A DNA stretch of 64,000 nt from Endozoicomonas sp965198415 (GTDB lineage: Bacteria > Pseudomonadota > Gammaproteobacteria > Pseudomonadales > Endozoicomonadaceae), in NCBI GenBank assembly GCA_965198415.1, contig CBDAPN010000029.1:310001-374000 (forward strand), written 5' to 3'. Every line of letters starts with the position of its first letter. Positions within the stretch are counted from its first letter, which is position 1. The notes under the pieces were generated by a model. The model was given only the letters and a program-made list of their open reading frames with translations, did not search any database and was not told where the DNA came from. The position numbers and the translations under genes are program-made. Positions 28,698 through 37,607 of the stretch are shown piece by piece.

Positions 28698-30068
28698 ATG
28701 AAGCAATTTACAGCTATAAAAAAGAGACAGCACAGCCTGAGTGACTGGTTGACCTTTTTAATTCCTTCTCTGATCGGGCTACTGCTATTTGTCACGCCAG
28801 TCAGCGTGAATGGAGAATTTACCATTCCCGTTGCCCTACTGGCCAATGCGCTCAAAGCCGCCCTTGGTGATCACATTACAGCCGTAGTGACGTTTATTAT
28901 TACCCTGACCGGGGTGACGACCATCCTCACCAAAGCGCTGCGCCCCAAACTCATCATCAACCAGCCCTTCTTGGCGTCGTTGTTTGATATCAGCCCACTG
29001 TGGAGCCTGATCAGAGTTTTCGGCATGCTGTTTGTGCTGCTCAGTTACTTCAAAGTCGGGCCTGAGGAGATCTACTCCGGCGCAACCGGTGGTATGGTCT
29101 TGAATGACCTGATGCCAACCCTGTTTGCAGTATTTATCTTTGCCGGGCTACTACTGCCTCTGCTGATGAACTTTGGCCTGCTTGAATTACTGGGAACATT
29201 GATGACCCGGATCATGCGCCCGGTGTTCAACTTGCCGGGTAGATCCGCCATTGACTGTATCGCCTCCTGGATGGGCGATGGCAGCGTCGGCATCCTGATG
29301 ACCAGCAAGCAGTATGAAACCTCTTACTACACCCAACGGGAAGCCGCTGTTATCGGCACGACTTTTTCGGTAGTCTCGATCACTTTTTCGCTGGTAGTCA
29401 TTGCTCAGGTTGGCCTTGAGCACCTGTTCACCCAGTTTTACCTGACCGTCTGCTTTGCCGGGCTGGTAGCGGCCATCATTGTGCCTAAACTGCCCCCACT
29501 CTCCAGAAAAAAAGACGTTTTTATCTGCGGAAAAGAACGCAACACAGACGACGACGTTATACCGCCCGGCGTCAGTGCTTTTGCTCTGGGTCTGGATCAG
29601 GCACTGGAAAAAGCCATCAAAATAACCAACCCGCTAACCATCCTGAAAGATGGCTGTAAAAATGCCATGGACATGGTGTTTGGTGTTTTGCCCATCGTCA
29701 TGGGAATTGGCACCATTGCCCTGATGATTTCGGAATATACGCCGGTATTCCAATATCTGGGTATGCCTTTTTTACCCATCCTTGAATGGCTGCAAATTCC
29801 ACAAGCCGAAGCGGCTTCTGCCACCATGATGGTGGGCTTTACCGATATGTTTGTGCCTTCAATCTTAGCGGCATCCATTGAAAATGACATGACCCGTTTT
29901 GTCATTGCAGCACTGTCGTTAACCCAGCTGATCTATCTCTCTGAGGTAGGCGCCCTGCTGTTAGGCAGCAAAATTCCAGTGACCCTGTTTGAACTGTTCA
30001 TTATTTTCATTCTGCGTACACTGGTAACACTGCCGGTTATTGCTGCGATAGCGCATATCATTTTTTAA
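28698..30068 (+). CDS. YjiH family membrane protein with nucleoside-recognition (Gate) domain
   Basis: 456 residues, strongly hydrophobic with about ten predicted membrane segments. The N-terminus SLSDWLTFLIPSLIGLLLF and the middle motif GRSAIDCIASWMGDGSVGIL fit the YjiH family, whose members carry the Gate / nucleoside-recognition fold and are thought to be inner-membrane transporters of unproven substrate. A second Gate-like block follows at about residues 318-400 (MVFGVLPIVMGIGTIALMI, then EAASATMMVGFTDMFVPS). It is monocistronic, and a strong hairpin separates it from the convergent hydrolase gene. AGGAG lies 13 bases before the ATG, which is rather far, so the start is likely but not certain. 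Confidence 0.8.
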   Translation: MKQFTAIKKRQHSLSDWLTFLIPSLIGLLLFVTPVSVNGEFTIPVALLANALKAALGDHITAVVTFIITLTGVTTILTKALRPKLIINQPFLASLFDISPLWSLIRVFGMLFVLLSYFKVGPEEIYSGATGGMVLNDLMPTLFAVFIFAGLLLPLLMNFGLLELLGTLMTRIMRPVFNLPGRSAIDCIASWMGDGSVGILMTSKQYETSYYTQREAAVIGTTFSVVSITFSLVVIAQVGLEHLFTQFYLTVCFAGLVAAIIVPKLPPLSRKKDVFICGKERNTDDDVIPPGVSAFALGLDQALEKAIKITNPLTILKDGCKNAMDMVFGVLPIVMGIGTIALMISEYTPVFQYLGMPFLPILEWLQIPQAEAASATMMVGFTDMFVPSILAASIENDMTRFVIAALSLTQLIYLSEVGALLLGSKIPVTLFELFIIFILRTLVTLPVIAAIAHIIF

Positions 30069-30080
30069 ACGGATGGGTGT

Positions 30081-30119
30081 GCAGCAGGCTACGGGAGTTA
30101 CTCCCGTCCAGCCTCCTGC
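30081..30119. terminator. Bidirectional hairpin between convergent genes
   Basis: A long inverted repeat with GCAGCAGGCT outer and ACGGGAG / CTCCCGT inner arms around the loop TTA lies between two convergent genes ending at 30068 and 30130. There is no strong T tract on either side. Confidence 0.65.
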
Positions 30120-30129
30120 CTCACAGTGG

Positions 30130-30669
30130 TTATTTGATGAGCTTGGCAATAGCTCGAAACTCAGGCGCTTCAGCCGTTTTCAACAGCTCAAACAGGGCCA
30201 TTTCGACACTACCAAGATAAGCCCCCCGAGCTGACAACTTATCCAGCGCCACCTGTTTGTTCTGCAACGTTCGCGAAGAGACGGCATCCACCAGCACTTC
30301 CACCTCGTAACCCGCCGCCAGCAAATCCATAGCCGTTTGATAGACACAGATATGAGCTTCAATACCGGCCAAAACAATTTGCCTCGCGCCGGTTTGCATC
30401 AAAGCCGCCGTAAAATCGGGTTCACCCATGGCACTAAACGACGACTTTCGCACAGCTGTAACATCCGGCAATGCAGCGGTAATCTCTGGAACCGTACTGC
30501 CGAGTTTTTCAGGCAGCTGCTCCAGCCACAGAATGGGCACATTCATTAACTGTGCCCCTTTTATCATGGTCACAATATTGTGGATTAACTGCTCATGTTC
30601 ATGCATCAATGTCGCCAACTTCCCCTGAACATCAACAATGACCAAAACCGTAAGTGAGTGGTTCAGCAT
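30130..30669 (-). CDS. Isochorismatase-family cysteine hydrolase
   Basis: 179 residues from the ATG at 30669, chosen because purine-rich GGAATGGGA lies upstream; an ATG seven codons earlier (30690) has no site. The family's catalytic Asp-Lys-Cys triad is visible: D13 in VIVDVQGKL, K75 in AVRKSSFSAM and C108 in GIEAHICVYQ. The size and the sequence DAVSSRTLQNKQVAL fit the YcaC-like branch of small hydrolases acting on amide or related bonds; the true substrate is unknown. The product is cytosolic with no signal peptide. It is convergent with the YjiH-like gene and has no metabolic partner beside it, so the pathway cannot be inferred from context. Confidence 0.85.
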   Translation of the reverse strand: MLNHSLTVLVIVDVQGKLATLMHEHEQLIHNIVTMIKGAQLMNVPILWLEQLPEKLGSTVPEITAALPDVTAVRKSSFSAMGEPDFTAALMQTGARQIVLAGIEAHICVYQTAMDLLAAGYEVEVLVDAVSSRTLQNKQVALDKLSARGAYLGSVEMALFELLKTAEAPEFRAIAKLIK

Positions 30670-30768
30670 ATTTTCCCATTCCTTTACCATGACAGCGTCT
30701 TTTTTTATGCGTTACTGAACCGCCTTTGTCCATCTTTTATTGAGGTTGCCACAAATTTTTAAGCCCCT

Positions 30769-32418
30769 TCACTGCCCATAGGGTACAAAACGAATGCTGT
30801 GAATCGTATCAGGCACCTCAGACTTCCACATAGACGGAAACACCAGCGAGGTTAACAAAAACGTCACCGCTAGCCCGAAAGTAATACTACTGTACTTAGA
30901 CATGTCTTTTGTCCGTGAAATCAAAAACGCCAAACCCGGCGCCCCCATAAACACCAGCCCCGGCACCAGCCATGAAAACTTACGTTTAGAAGCATAAACC
31001 AACACTTCACTTTGGGAGCGCACAGACGCCTCTGCTGCACGACAGAGGTTCTCTGTATAGACCCGAAACTTATTGACATTAGGCACCTGCTTGATGACCT
31101 TTCTTCTGACCGTGCGGGTTCTCTCAAACTGCTTCTTATTTTCCGCTCTAACTCCCCAGGGCGAGCGATAACTGTGGCCGTAGAAAATCTCCTTTTCATG
31201 CCTTTGCAACAGGACTTTTTTGGGTTTTGTTCCACCTTCATGCAATAGCACTTCACAATAGTTCCACGCAATAGGCACCGCCCCCATTGAGAAATAACCT
31301 TTTCTGTCAACCTTAACAATCTGACCGCTACGATAAGAGTTTTTTTCCGAGTACGCCTTATTCCAATGATACAAAAACGTTCGATCCGACTCCTCATAGC
31401 GACCGGTCTCATTAAAGAAATCGGTATCTTCAAAATGAACCGGATGGTTGACTTTGGTTACCCTTCGATCCGTTGCATAGAAAAATTTATACAGTTTAGG
31501 TAAGGGCGATTCCAATGCCTGTAAATGTGATTGATTTTTTTTATCCTCATACTCATCAACCATCTTGTACTCTTTTTTTACCTCTTTTTCATTGTTAATT
31601 TCATACTCATCAATCACTTCTTCATCTTGATCATTTTCTTCAAGGTCTTCATCTTCACTAAACAAATTAAAGGCCATTCGGTAAGGCTTTACCACATCAA
31701 TGACCACCAATTCGCTCTGATGCGTACCTTTCATGATGTTGGCAACCCTACGATTATCTGCCCCCAATCGTTTAACCCGCAGCGGGTGGCTATGGTAGCG
31801 GTAATCCAAAGTACCCGGGCTGATCACTTCAGAGCCGAGTTTAAAATCACTGATGATATTCTTAAAAAACATACCCCACAAAAAATGCAACGGAGTGCTC
31901 TGACCGCCAGTGTTTTCATACGTCATATCGGTAAAGGTGCCCAGCATAACGCTGTTCACATAACTGAAGAAATGCTTGCCCTTACGCACCGGATCAATAA
32001 CGTGATGATTCACCGTATCTTTCATTTCTAAAGAATATTTATAAGACGGTTTGATCAGTGAATTAATCAGCAAATCATTAATCAGGTGGTCTGTAGCGGA
32101 CAGCACCGGTGACAATACGGGCGCAAGAGCCGAACTTTTTTCACCGGATTCAATCATCTCTTTAAAAATTTCTAGTAGCCGTTTTTCTCTTTCTTCATGT
32201 AACGCTTCCTCTTTTATACCATCATTTTCAATGGGACGACTTTTCTTCACTTCAACATTTTTTGGAACAGACGCACTACTCGAACCATCGTCATCAATGG
32301 AGACCTTTGCAGGCAGAGGTTCGGCTTGCACAGCACTATTTACATTAAATGAGCAAAGACTGAAAAAAAGATAGAAAAAAAGCAGAGTTGGAATATGACT
32401 GCGGCAGGCTAGCTTCAT
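30769..32418 (-). CDS. Hypothetical secreted or membrane-anchored protein
   Basis: 549 residues from the ATG at 32418, chosen because AGAGG lies 6 bases upstream and a signal peptide follows at once (MKLACRSHIPTLLFFYLFFS, then LCSFNVNSAVQA). A longer frame reaching 32580 runs through sequence that looks like a different element. Residues about 35-100 are charged and low-complexity. A strongly acidic patch lies about residues 250-300 (EDEDLEENDQDEEVIDEYEI). Two hydrophobic segments close the protein (FSWLVPGLVFMGAPGLAFLI and SSITFGLAVTFLLTSLVF), so it may be anchored in the inner membrane with a large periplasmic domain. No family was recognised, and neighbours give no functional hint. Confidence 0.65.
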   Translation of the reverse strand: MKLACRSHIPTLLFFYLFFSLCSFNVNSAVQAEPLPAKVSIDDDGSSSASVPKNVEVKKSRPIENDGIKEEALHEEREKRLLEIFKEMIESGEKSSALAPVLSPVLSATDHLINDLLINSLIKPSYKYSLEMKDTVNHHVIDPVRKGKHFFSYVNSVMLGTFTDMTYENTGGQSTPLHFLWGMFFKNIISDFKLGSEVISPGTLDYRYHSHPLRVKRLGADNRRVANIMKGTHQSELVVIDVVKPYRMAFNLFSEDEDLEENDQDEEVIDEYEINNEKEVKKEYKMVDEYEDKKNQSHLQALESPLPKLYKFFYATDRRVTKVNHPVHFEDTDFFNETGRYEESDRTFLYHWNKAYSEKNSYRSGQIVKVDRKGYFSMGAVPIAWNYCEVLLHEGGTKPKKVLLQRHEKEIFYGHSYRSPWGVRAENKKQFERTRTVRRKVIKQVPNVNKFRVYTENLCRAAEASVRSQSEVLVYASKRKFSWLVPGLVFMGAPGLAFLISRTKDMSKYSSITFGLAVTFLLTSLVFPSMWKSEVPDTIHSIRFVPYGQ

Positions 32419-32454
32419 TTCAGACCTCTTAATAAACCTGATAAACGACATCCG

Positions 32455-32560
32455 CAAGGCTGTCCAATAATAGTTGGGGTCACTTAGGCCGGGTCGTCCG
32501 GATCTAAGCTCTACCGCCAGCATCCATGCAGTCGTGGGGTGCGAGCATAGCAGGATTGAA
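32455..32560. other. GC-rich insert upstream of hypothetical gene, possible repeat relic
   Basis: About 100 bases noticeably richer in GC than their surroundings lie between the signal-peptide gene and the RDD gene. The stretch stays open on the - strand, in frame with the gene at 30769-32418. It may be a short relic of a mobile element, but I could not recognise it. Confidence 0.3.
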
Positions 32561-32681
32561 CCAAAAACGGTTTGAAACACGACACAATTTTGACCATTAC
32601 TCTGGCCTATGAGCTGACATGGCGCGAATAAAAATAGCTGATAGAATAGCAGCTATTGTCAAACAACAAGGCAAACAAAGA

Positions 32682-33173
32682 ATGGAAGTAACTCACCTGA
32701 CCCCGGCGCCCATCTGGAGACGATTAGCAGCGATGCTATACGACTCATTTTTGGTCTTAGCTCTGATGTTTCTGGCCGGTTTTATCAACCTCGTCATTCA
32801 GGCGCAAATCTATGGCAGTGAGCAACTGAAGACAATGACGGAGCAAGGTTACAATATTGGTGGGCCGGTATTTTATGGAGTGCTGCTGGTGACCGTTTAC
32901 GGTTTCTTTGGTTTTTTCTGGACTCGCTCAGGGCAAACACTGGGCATGCAGGCTTGGCGCATCCAAATTATCCGCCAAAGCAGTAATAATGATAAGCAAC
33001 TGATAACACCCACGCAAAGTGTCGTACGATTCCTGGTAGCCATTCCTGCGTTATTACTGGCTGGCCTTGGTCTTTTCTGGGCGTTTATTGATCCTGAAAA
33101 ACGTAGCTGGCAGGATATGGCGTCCTTATCCCGCGTCATTCTGTTGCAAAAGGCGGTCAAAAAGTCAGGGTGA
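32682..33173 (+). CDS. RDD family membrane protein
   Basis: 163 residues from the ATG at 32682. An upstream ATG at 32619 would add 21 residues not typical of the family; neither start has a strong Shine-Dalgarno sequence. The family signature is clear: WRRLAAMLYDSFLVLALMFL near the N-terminus (the R..D pattern that names the family), a second helix near residues 60-80, TRSGQTLGMQAWRIQII around 85-101, then VRFLVAIPALLLAGLGLFWA and a final RSWQDMASLSRVILL. Three membrane helices are predicted. RDD proteins are of uncertain function; some are implicated in ion transport. It is divergent from the gene at 30769-32418. Confidence 0.85.
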   Translation: MEVTHLTPAPIWRRLAAMLYDSFLVLALMFLAGFINLVIQAQIYGSEQLKTMTEQGYNIGGPVFYGVLLVTVYGFFGFFWTRSGQTLGMQAWRIQIIRQSSNNDKQLITPTQSVVRFLVAIPALLLAGLGLFWAFIDPEKRSWQDMASLSRVILLQKAVKKSG

Positions 33174-33391
33174 TTAGCCCCCACAACAGGACAACACAAA
33201 GTGCAACCTAACCGCCTCTTGGCCTAAAGCCTTACCCTCTTTTGTGGTTGTCAATCGTTAAGCCACTACTCAAGTTGGTATTTATACCTATTCAGCAGTA
33301 AGATAAAAATGGTGTTGATAAATCATTATCCGGCTGTTTTTATCGCACCCTACATCGGCTTAAACATGCAGCAATCAAGGGAGAGGCAAGC

Positions 33392-33556
33392 ATGAACACC
33401 CGACTATTTGAGCATATCCTGTCGCAACTGGCGCAAACTTTTCGCCAGCTCCACACCCCACCGTCTCAACCTGAAGAAAACCAGCTCTACTGCCCGGTGA
33501 CCCGCAAACCTCAACAGCCACTCAATAAAAGCCGCAAAAAATTCCGTAAGTTTTGA
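33392..33556 (+). CDS. Small hypothetical protein, 54 residues
   Basis: The reading frame MNTRLFEHILSQ... ends in a basic tail rich in Lys and Arg (NKSRKKFRKF). The start at 33392 is supported by a good Shine-Dalgarno sequence, GGGAGAGG, about 5 bases upstream. A CPVT motif with a single Cys sits mid-protein. No family was recognised. It lies between the RDD gene and the convergent lptG, ending 52 bases before the lptG stop. Preserved initiation signals make it a better candidate than most short frames here, but there is no proof of expression. Confidence 0.55.
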   Translation: MNTRLFEHILSQLAQTFRQLHTPPSQPEENQLYCPVTRKPQQPLNKSRKKFRKF

Positions 33557-33608
33557 TCACCAATAAGCAAAAGTTGCGTGGCCATGGCAGGTTCAATGCT
33601 GAATCTGC

Positions 33609-34667
33609 TCAGGCAACCCTTCGCAGCATCAGCGCACCAGCAAGCAGGCATATCAGAATCGGCACCAATACAGAAAGTACCGGCGGAAAACCAAACACCA
33701 GGCTCGACGGCCCCATTAAATTCTGCGCAATCATAAACACAACACCGGTAATGACACCGGCAAAAATTCTCAGCCCCATGCTCACCGAGCGCAGTGGGCC
33801 AAACACAAAGGACATTCCCATCAGCACCAGCGACAGTATAGATAGCGGCTGCAGTAACTTGGTCCAGAGCGCAAGGTCGTACTCCCCAGCGCCCAACCCC
33901 TGATCTTGGAGGTATTTCGTATACGCCATAAGGCCGCTGATCGGCAACGCTTCCGGTTTGACCACCACCACTTTTAACAGGGTTGTTGTCAAGCTGGTAT
34001 CCCAGGGGGTTAGCAAAGTGTACTCCGTCACAAAGTGGTCACCTTCACGTCGCACCGAGGTGACATTTTCCAGCATCCAATGATCGCCCTGATAGATTCC
34101 CCGTTTGGCAAAAGAGCTCTCCTGCAACACCAAGTCATCATTAAACACATAGCGGCTAACCCCGTAGAGTACGCCATTGGGCTCAACGGCGTTGAAATAC
34201 ATAAACTCCTGCCCTTCCCGGTGCCAAAAACCTTCACCGGAATAAGAGCCGCCCTCAGAGCGGGCGATGGCACGACGGGTTTCAGCCACCTGTTCGGTCA
34301 TAGGTGCCAAAAACTGACCCAGCAGCAACCCGATCACAATCAGAATCAGTGCCGGCTTCATAACCGCACCCAGAATGCGCCACAAAGAGATACCCGCGGC
34401 CCGCATCACCACCAGCTCACTGTTTGAAGCCATAGAACCAAGGCCGACAAGACAACCGACCAGCGCAGAAACCGGAATCATGTCGTACAGTTTTGTGGGA
34501 ATCATCAGTAAAGTAAAAATCAGGGCGTCAAATGACTGATAATTCCCCTTAACATCACCTAGCTGCCCTAAAAATGAGAACAGCGCTTCGAGAAAAACCA
34601 GCACCAGCAAAACAACAGCGGTTGCCCCCAAAAGGTTTTTGAGGATGTAGTAATCCAGCTTACGCAT
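33609..34667 (-). CDS. lptG: LPS export permease LptG
   Basis: 352 residues from the ATG at 34667 (MRKLDYYILKNLLGATAVVL), the usual start of the family. A longer frame to 34709 is less likely because the 34667 start overlaps the lptF stop by 8 bases (ATGCGTAA), a translational-coupling arrangement. LptG pairs with LptF and the LptB2 ATPase to extract lipopolysaccharide from the inner membrane. Visible features: an N-terminal helix block, SNSELVVMRAAGISLWRI with the coupling helix typical of LptF/LptG, a periplasmic beta-jellyroll region (about residues 130-260), and three C-terminal helices (LVLMGMSFVFGPLRS, GVITGVVFMIAQNL, VLVPILICLLAGALML). It forms an operon with lptF. Confidence 0.95.
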   Translation of the reverse strand: MRKLDYYILKNLLGATAVVLLVLVFLEALFSFLGQLGDVKGNYQSFDALIFTLLMIPTKLYDMIPVSALVGCLVGLGSMASNSELVVMRAAGISLWRILGAVMKPALILIVIGLLLGQFLAPMTEQVAETRRAIARSEGGSYSGEGFWHREGQEFMYFNAVEPNGVLYGVSRYVFNDDLVLQESSFAKRGIYQGDHWMLENVTSVRREGDHFVTEYTLLTPWDTSLTTTLLKVVVVKPEALPISGLMAYTKYLQDQGLGAGEYDLALWTKLLQPLSILSLVLMGMSFVFGPLRSVSMGLRIFAGVITGVVFMIAQNLMGPSSLVFGFPPVLSVLVPILICLLAGALMLRRVA

Positions 34668-35772
34668 GACCAGCCCTCCGGCGGGACAGCCAAAGTTTGC
34701 CCGGTTCAAACAGATACAGCATCATCGCAATCAACAGATAAAAACCGTGGATGGGCCACAAACCGATGTGCGGTGGCAAACGACCGTCTTCTATAGCGCC
34801 GCGCCCACTCATCAATAAGGCAAGATAAAACAGATACAGCAAAAGGCCCGGCAACAACTTCACATAGCGCCCCTGACGTGGGTTAACCCGGGCGAGGGGA
34901 ACCGCCATCAACACCACAATGGGAATCAGCAATGGCAACGAAATACGCCATTGCAACTCACCTTTGTAATTGGGCTTGTCAACGCTCATTAGGGTTGCGG
35001 TCGGCAGCGCCTGCTCTTTGGTAACTTCCTTTCTGGACTGACGCTGCTCCATCCGCAGGCCGTAGTTCTTGAATGCCGTTTCCCGCAGGGGCAACTGACC
35101 GGGCGTTAAATCGTAGCGATGACCGTCGTTCAACAACAGGTAACGCTCCCGTGATTCATCCCCACTGAGTTCTATCCGGGCGGTATGCGACAAAAGCAGG
35201 GTAACAGAACCAATGGTGTTGCCATTTTTATTGCGGTTGGCAATAAATACATCTTCCATTTGCAGATTATCATCGCTTAATGCCCCAGCGTAAGTGGAGC
35301 GCTGGGAACCAAACTTCTGAAAACGCCCGGGCACCAGAGTATCGAACTCGGTCAGAGCATCCTGTTCAGCAAAAATCCGGTCCACCTTATTCATCCCCAT
35401 AGGTGAAACCAAAAGACTCAACAGCGCCACCAGCACCATGACCCCAAACGCCGGCACCATACTCATGACCAGCAACTGATTTTGACTGATGCCGCAGGCA
35501 CTGAGCACCGTCATCTCGTTATCGACGTAGAGACGCCCATAACCGAGAATGATGCCAAGGAATAACCCCAGCGGCAGAATCATCACCAAAAATTCGGGAA
35601 TCCGATAACCCATAATGGCAAAAAGGAAATCCGCTTTCAGACTGCCCGCCGCTGCCTGAGCCAGATAATTCACAAAACGTCCGCTCATAATAATAAGCAG
35701 CACAACAGATGTAACAGCCAACATGACTTGCAACACCTGCCTCGATAGGTAACGAAATATAATTAACGGCAT
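34660..35772 (-). CDS. lptF: LPS export permease LptF
   Basis: 370 residues from the ATG at 35772 (MPLIIFRYLSRQVLQVMLAV); a start nine codons upstream at 35799 is less typical. It is the inner-membrane partner of LptG in the LptB2FG transporter that feeds LPS to LptC, LptA and LptDE. Features: N-terminal helices, DNEMTVLSACGISQNQLL (coupling-helix region), a periplasmic beta-jellyroll with PGRFQKFGSQRSTYAG, and C-terminal helices with PLLIPIVVLMAVPLARVNPR. lptF is first and lptG second, overlapping by 8 bases. It is divergent from pepA across 173 bases, a widely conserved arrangement in gammaproteobacteria. Confidence 0.95.
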   Translation of the reverse strand: MPLIIFRYLSRQVLQVMLAVTSVVLLIIMSGRFVNYLAQAAAGSLKADFLFAIMGYRIPEFLVMILPLGLFLGIILGYGRLYVDNEMTVLSACGISQNQLLVMSMVPAFGVMVLVALLSLLVSPMGMNKVDRIFAEQDALTEFDTLVPGRFQKFGSQRSTYAGALSDDNLQMEDVFIANRNKNGNTIGSVTLLLSHTARIELSGDESRERYLLLNDGHRYDLTPGQLPLRETAFKNYGLRMEQRQSRKEVTKEQALPTATLMSVDKPNYKGELQWRISLPLLIPIVVLMAVPLARVNPRQGRYVKLLPGLLLYLFYLALLMSGRGAIEDGRLPPHIGLWPIHGFYLLIAMMLYLFEPGKLWLSRRRAGHA

Positions 35773-35945
35773 GCCTGAGTGAACATCACAAATCAACAAA
35801 GAAATTCAATGGAAAACCCGTGATAAACACCCGGGTAAATGAGTATTTTTCTGCATTTTTAACGCTTGGGCGTCTGGTTCAAACGACCTATGCGTATTAT
35901 TATCCACAAAATCCGATAACTTGTCCCCTGAAGAACGGAGTGACG
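35773..35945. promoter_or_regulatory. Divergent lptFG / pepA promoter region
   Basis: 173 bases separate two genes transcribed away from each other, so both promoters should lie here. CGGAG five bases before the pepA ATG is the pepA ribosome site. I could not fix -35/-10 boxes confidently. Confidence 0.55.
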
Positions 35946-37427
35946 ATGGAATATATTGTAAAAAGCGGTGCCGCTGAAAAACAGAAGACAGGCTGTCTTG
36001 TTACGGGTGTTTTCAAAAAGCACCTGCCAACAACGGCCAACACCATAGACTCCTCAACAGAAAAATACTTAAGCGCGGTACTAAAACGGGGCGACCTGAA
36101 CTTCAAGCCCGGTCATTCACTGGTGCTGCTGCACGCTCACCACACCGCCGCCGAACGCCTGTTATTGGTTGCCATGGGTGAAAATGAACGCCCTCTCACA
36201 ACCGCCGAATTCGACAAGCTGGCCGCCAATTTGGGCAGCCAGTTAACGACAATAAAAGCCAAAGAGGCAGCAATCACGCTGGACGAAATCCCTGTAGAGG
36301 GTAAATCCACCGAGTGGGTTACACGACAACTTGTTGAAGCCATTGAGTACGCCTTTTACCAATTTACCGAATTTAAAAGCGATACCGCCCACAGCCTGAA
36401 AAAAATAACCCTGCTGTGCGATCGTCAAAACGCCAATGCGGTAAAAACCGGCCTCGCCCAAGGTCAGGCCATTGGCCACGGGCGCAATGTTGCCCGCACC
36501 CTTGGTAACTTGCCGGGCAATATCTGCAACCCCACCTACCTTGCTGCTGAGGCCAAAACGCTCGCTGAAAAGCACGCGAAACTCACCACCAAAATACTGA
36601 ATGAAAAGCAGATGGCCGAGCTTGGTATGGGCTCTTTTCTGTCGGTAAGCGCTGGCTCTGAGCAAGAAGCCCGCCTGATCTGCATGGAGTTCAAAAACGG
36701 CAAGCGCAACGACAAACCACTGGTACTGCTAGGCAAAGGAATCACCTTTGATACCGGAGGCATCTCCCTCAAACCCGGCGCCTCCATGGATGAAATGAAG
36801 TTTGATATGTGCGGCGCTGCCAGTGTATTTGGTGTAATGAACGCCATCATTGAGCTGGATTTGCCACTAAACGTCATTGGCATGGTTGCTGCCGCAGAAA
36901 ACATGCCCGGCGGCAAAGCCTCTCGACCGGGCGACGTTGTCACCTCCATGTCTGGCAAAACCATTGAAATCCTCAACACCGACGCCGAAGGCCGTCTGGT
37001 GCTGTGTGATGCCCTCACCTACGCTGAGCGCTACAAACCCGCCGCCGTGGTAGACATCGCCACGCTCACCGGCGCCTGCGTCGTTGCCCTTGGCCACCAC
37101 ACCACCGGCTTGCTCAGTAACAACGAACCCCTGACTGAAGAACTGCTCGGCGCGTCAAAAGAAGCCATGGACCGGGTCTGGCAACTACCAATGGGGGAAG
37201 AGTACGAACAACAGCTGAAGAGCAACTTTGCCGACATAGCCAATATTGGCAGCCCTGGCGCTGGCACCATCACCGCCGCCTGCTTCCTGGCCAAATTCAC
37301 TGAAGCTTACCCTTGGGCACATCTGGATATCGCCGGGACGGCGTGGAAATCTGGCAAGGAAAAAGGCGCAACCGGTCGACCGGTGCCATTACTGGTGCAA
37401 TATTTGCTCAATAAGCTGGACCATTAA
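35946..37427 (+). CDS. pepA: Leucyl aminopeptidase (M17), cytosolic
   Basis: 493 residues from the ATG at 35946, which has CGGAG five bases upstream; the frame is open to 35820 but without start signals. It releases N-terminal residues from peptides using two metal ions. Family motifs are intact: GKGITFDTGGISLKP (metal-binding Lys and Asp), the following MKFDMCGAASV, VGMVAAAENMPGG and the signature NTDAEGRLVLCDAL with its metal-binding Asp and Glu and catalytic Arg. The N-terminal domain (about 1-165) is more divergent, as is usual. In some bacteria PepA also binds DNA; nothing here tests that. A 10-bp hairpin follows. Confidence 0.95.
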   Translation: MEYIVKSGAAEKQKTGCLVTGVFKKHLPTTANTIDSSTEKYLSAVLKRGDLNFKPGHSLVLLHAHHTAAERLLLVAMGENERPLTTAEFDKLAANLGSQLTTIKAKEAAITLDEIPVEGKSTEWVTRQLVEAIEYAFYQFTEFKSDTAHSLKKITLLCDRQNANAVKTGLAQGQAIGHGRNVARTLGNLPGNICNPTYLAAEAKTLAEKHAKLTTKILNEKQMAELGMGSFLSVSAGSEQEARLICMEFKNGKRNDKPLVLLGKGITFDTGGISLKPGASMDEMKFDMCGAASVFGVMNAIIELDLPLNVIGMVAAAENMPGGKASRPGDVVTSMSGKTIEILNTDAEGRLVLCDALTYAERYKPAAVVDIATLTGACVVALGHHTTGLLSNNEPLTEELLGASKEAMDRVWQLPMGEEYEQQLKSNFADIANIGSPGAGTITAACFLAKFTEAYPWAHLDIAGTAWKSGKEKGATGRPVPLLVQYLLNKLDH

Positions 37428-37447
37428 CGAGTCATCTCTGGCCACGT

Positions 37448-37474
37448 TGCGACGGTTGCCTGATAACCGTCGCA
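37448..37474 (+). terminator. Hairpin after pepA
   Basis: A perfect 10-bp stem (TGCGACGGTT / AACCGTCGCA) with a 7-base loop lies 20 bases after the pepA stop. It shares the arm GACGGTT/AACCGTC with the longer palindrome at 38336. No T tract follows. Confidence 0.6.
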
Positions 37475-37607
37475 GACACAAGTTTCTTCTACCATCAAGT
37501 AAAAAACTAACAGCAGTTAATTATAAATTAATATAAAAACCACCATGATTTTTTCCGAACCATAGACCAAACTTTCTATCTCATTCATCAGATAGGAAAA
37601 AAGTGCT

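Noticed and set aside
32419..32580. N-terminal extension of the gene at 30769-32418
   Set aside because: The signal peptide and a good ribosome site begin at 32418; the extra 54 residues look unrelated to the rest.
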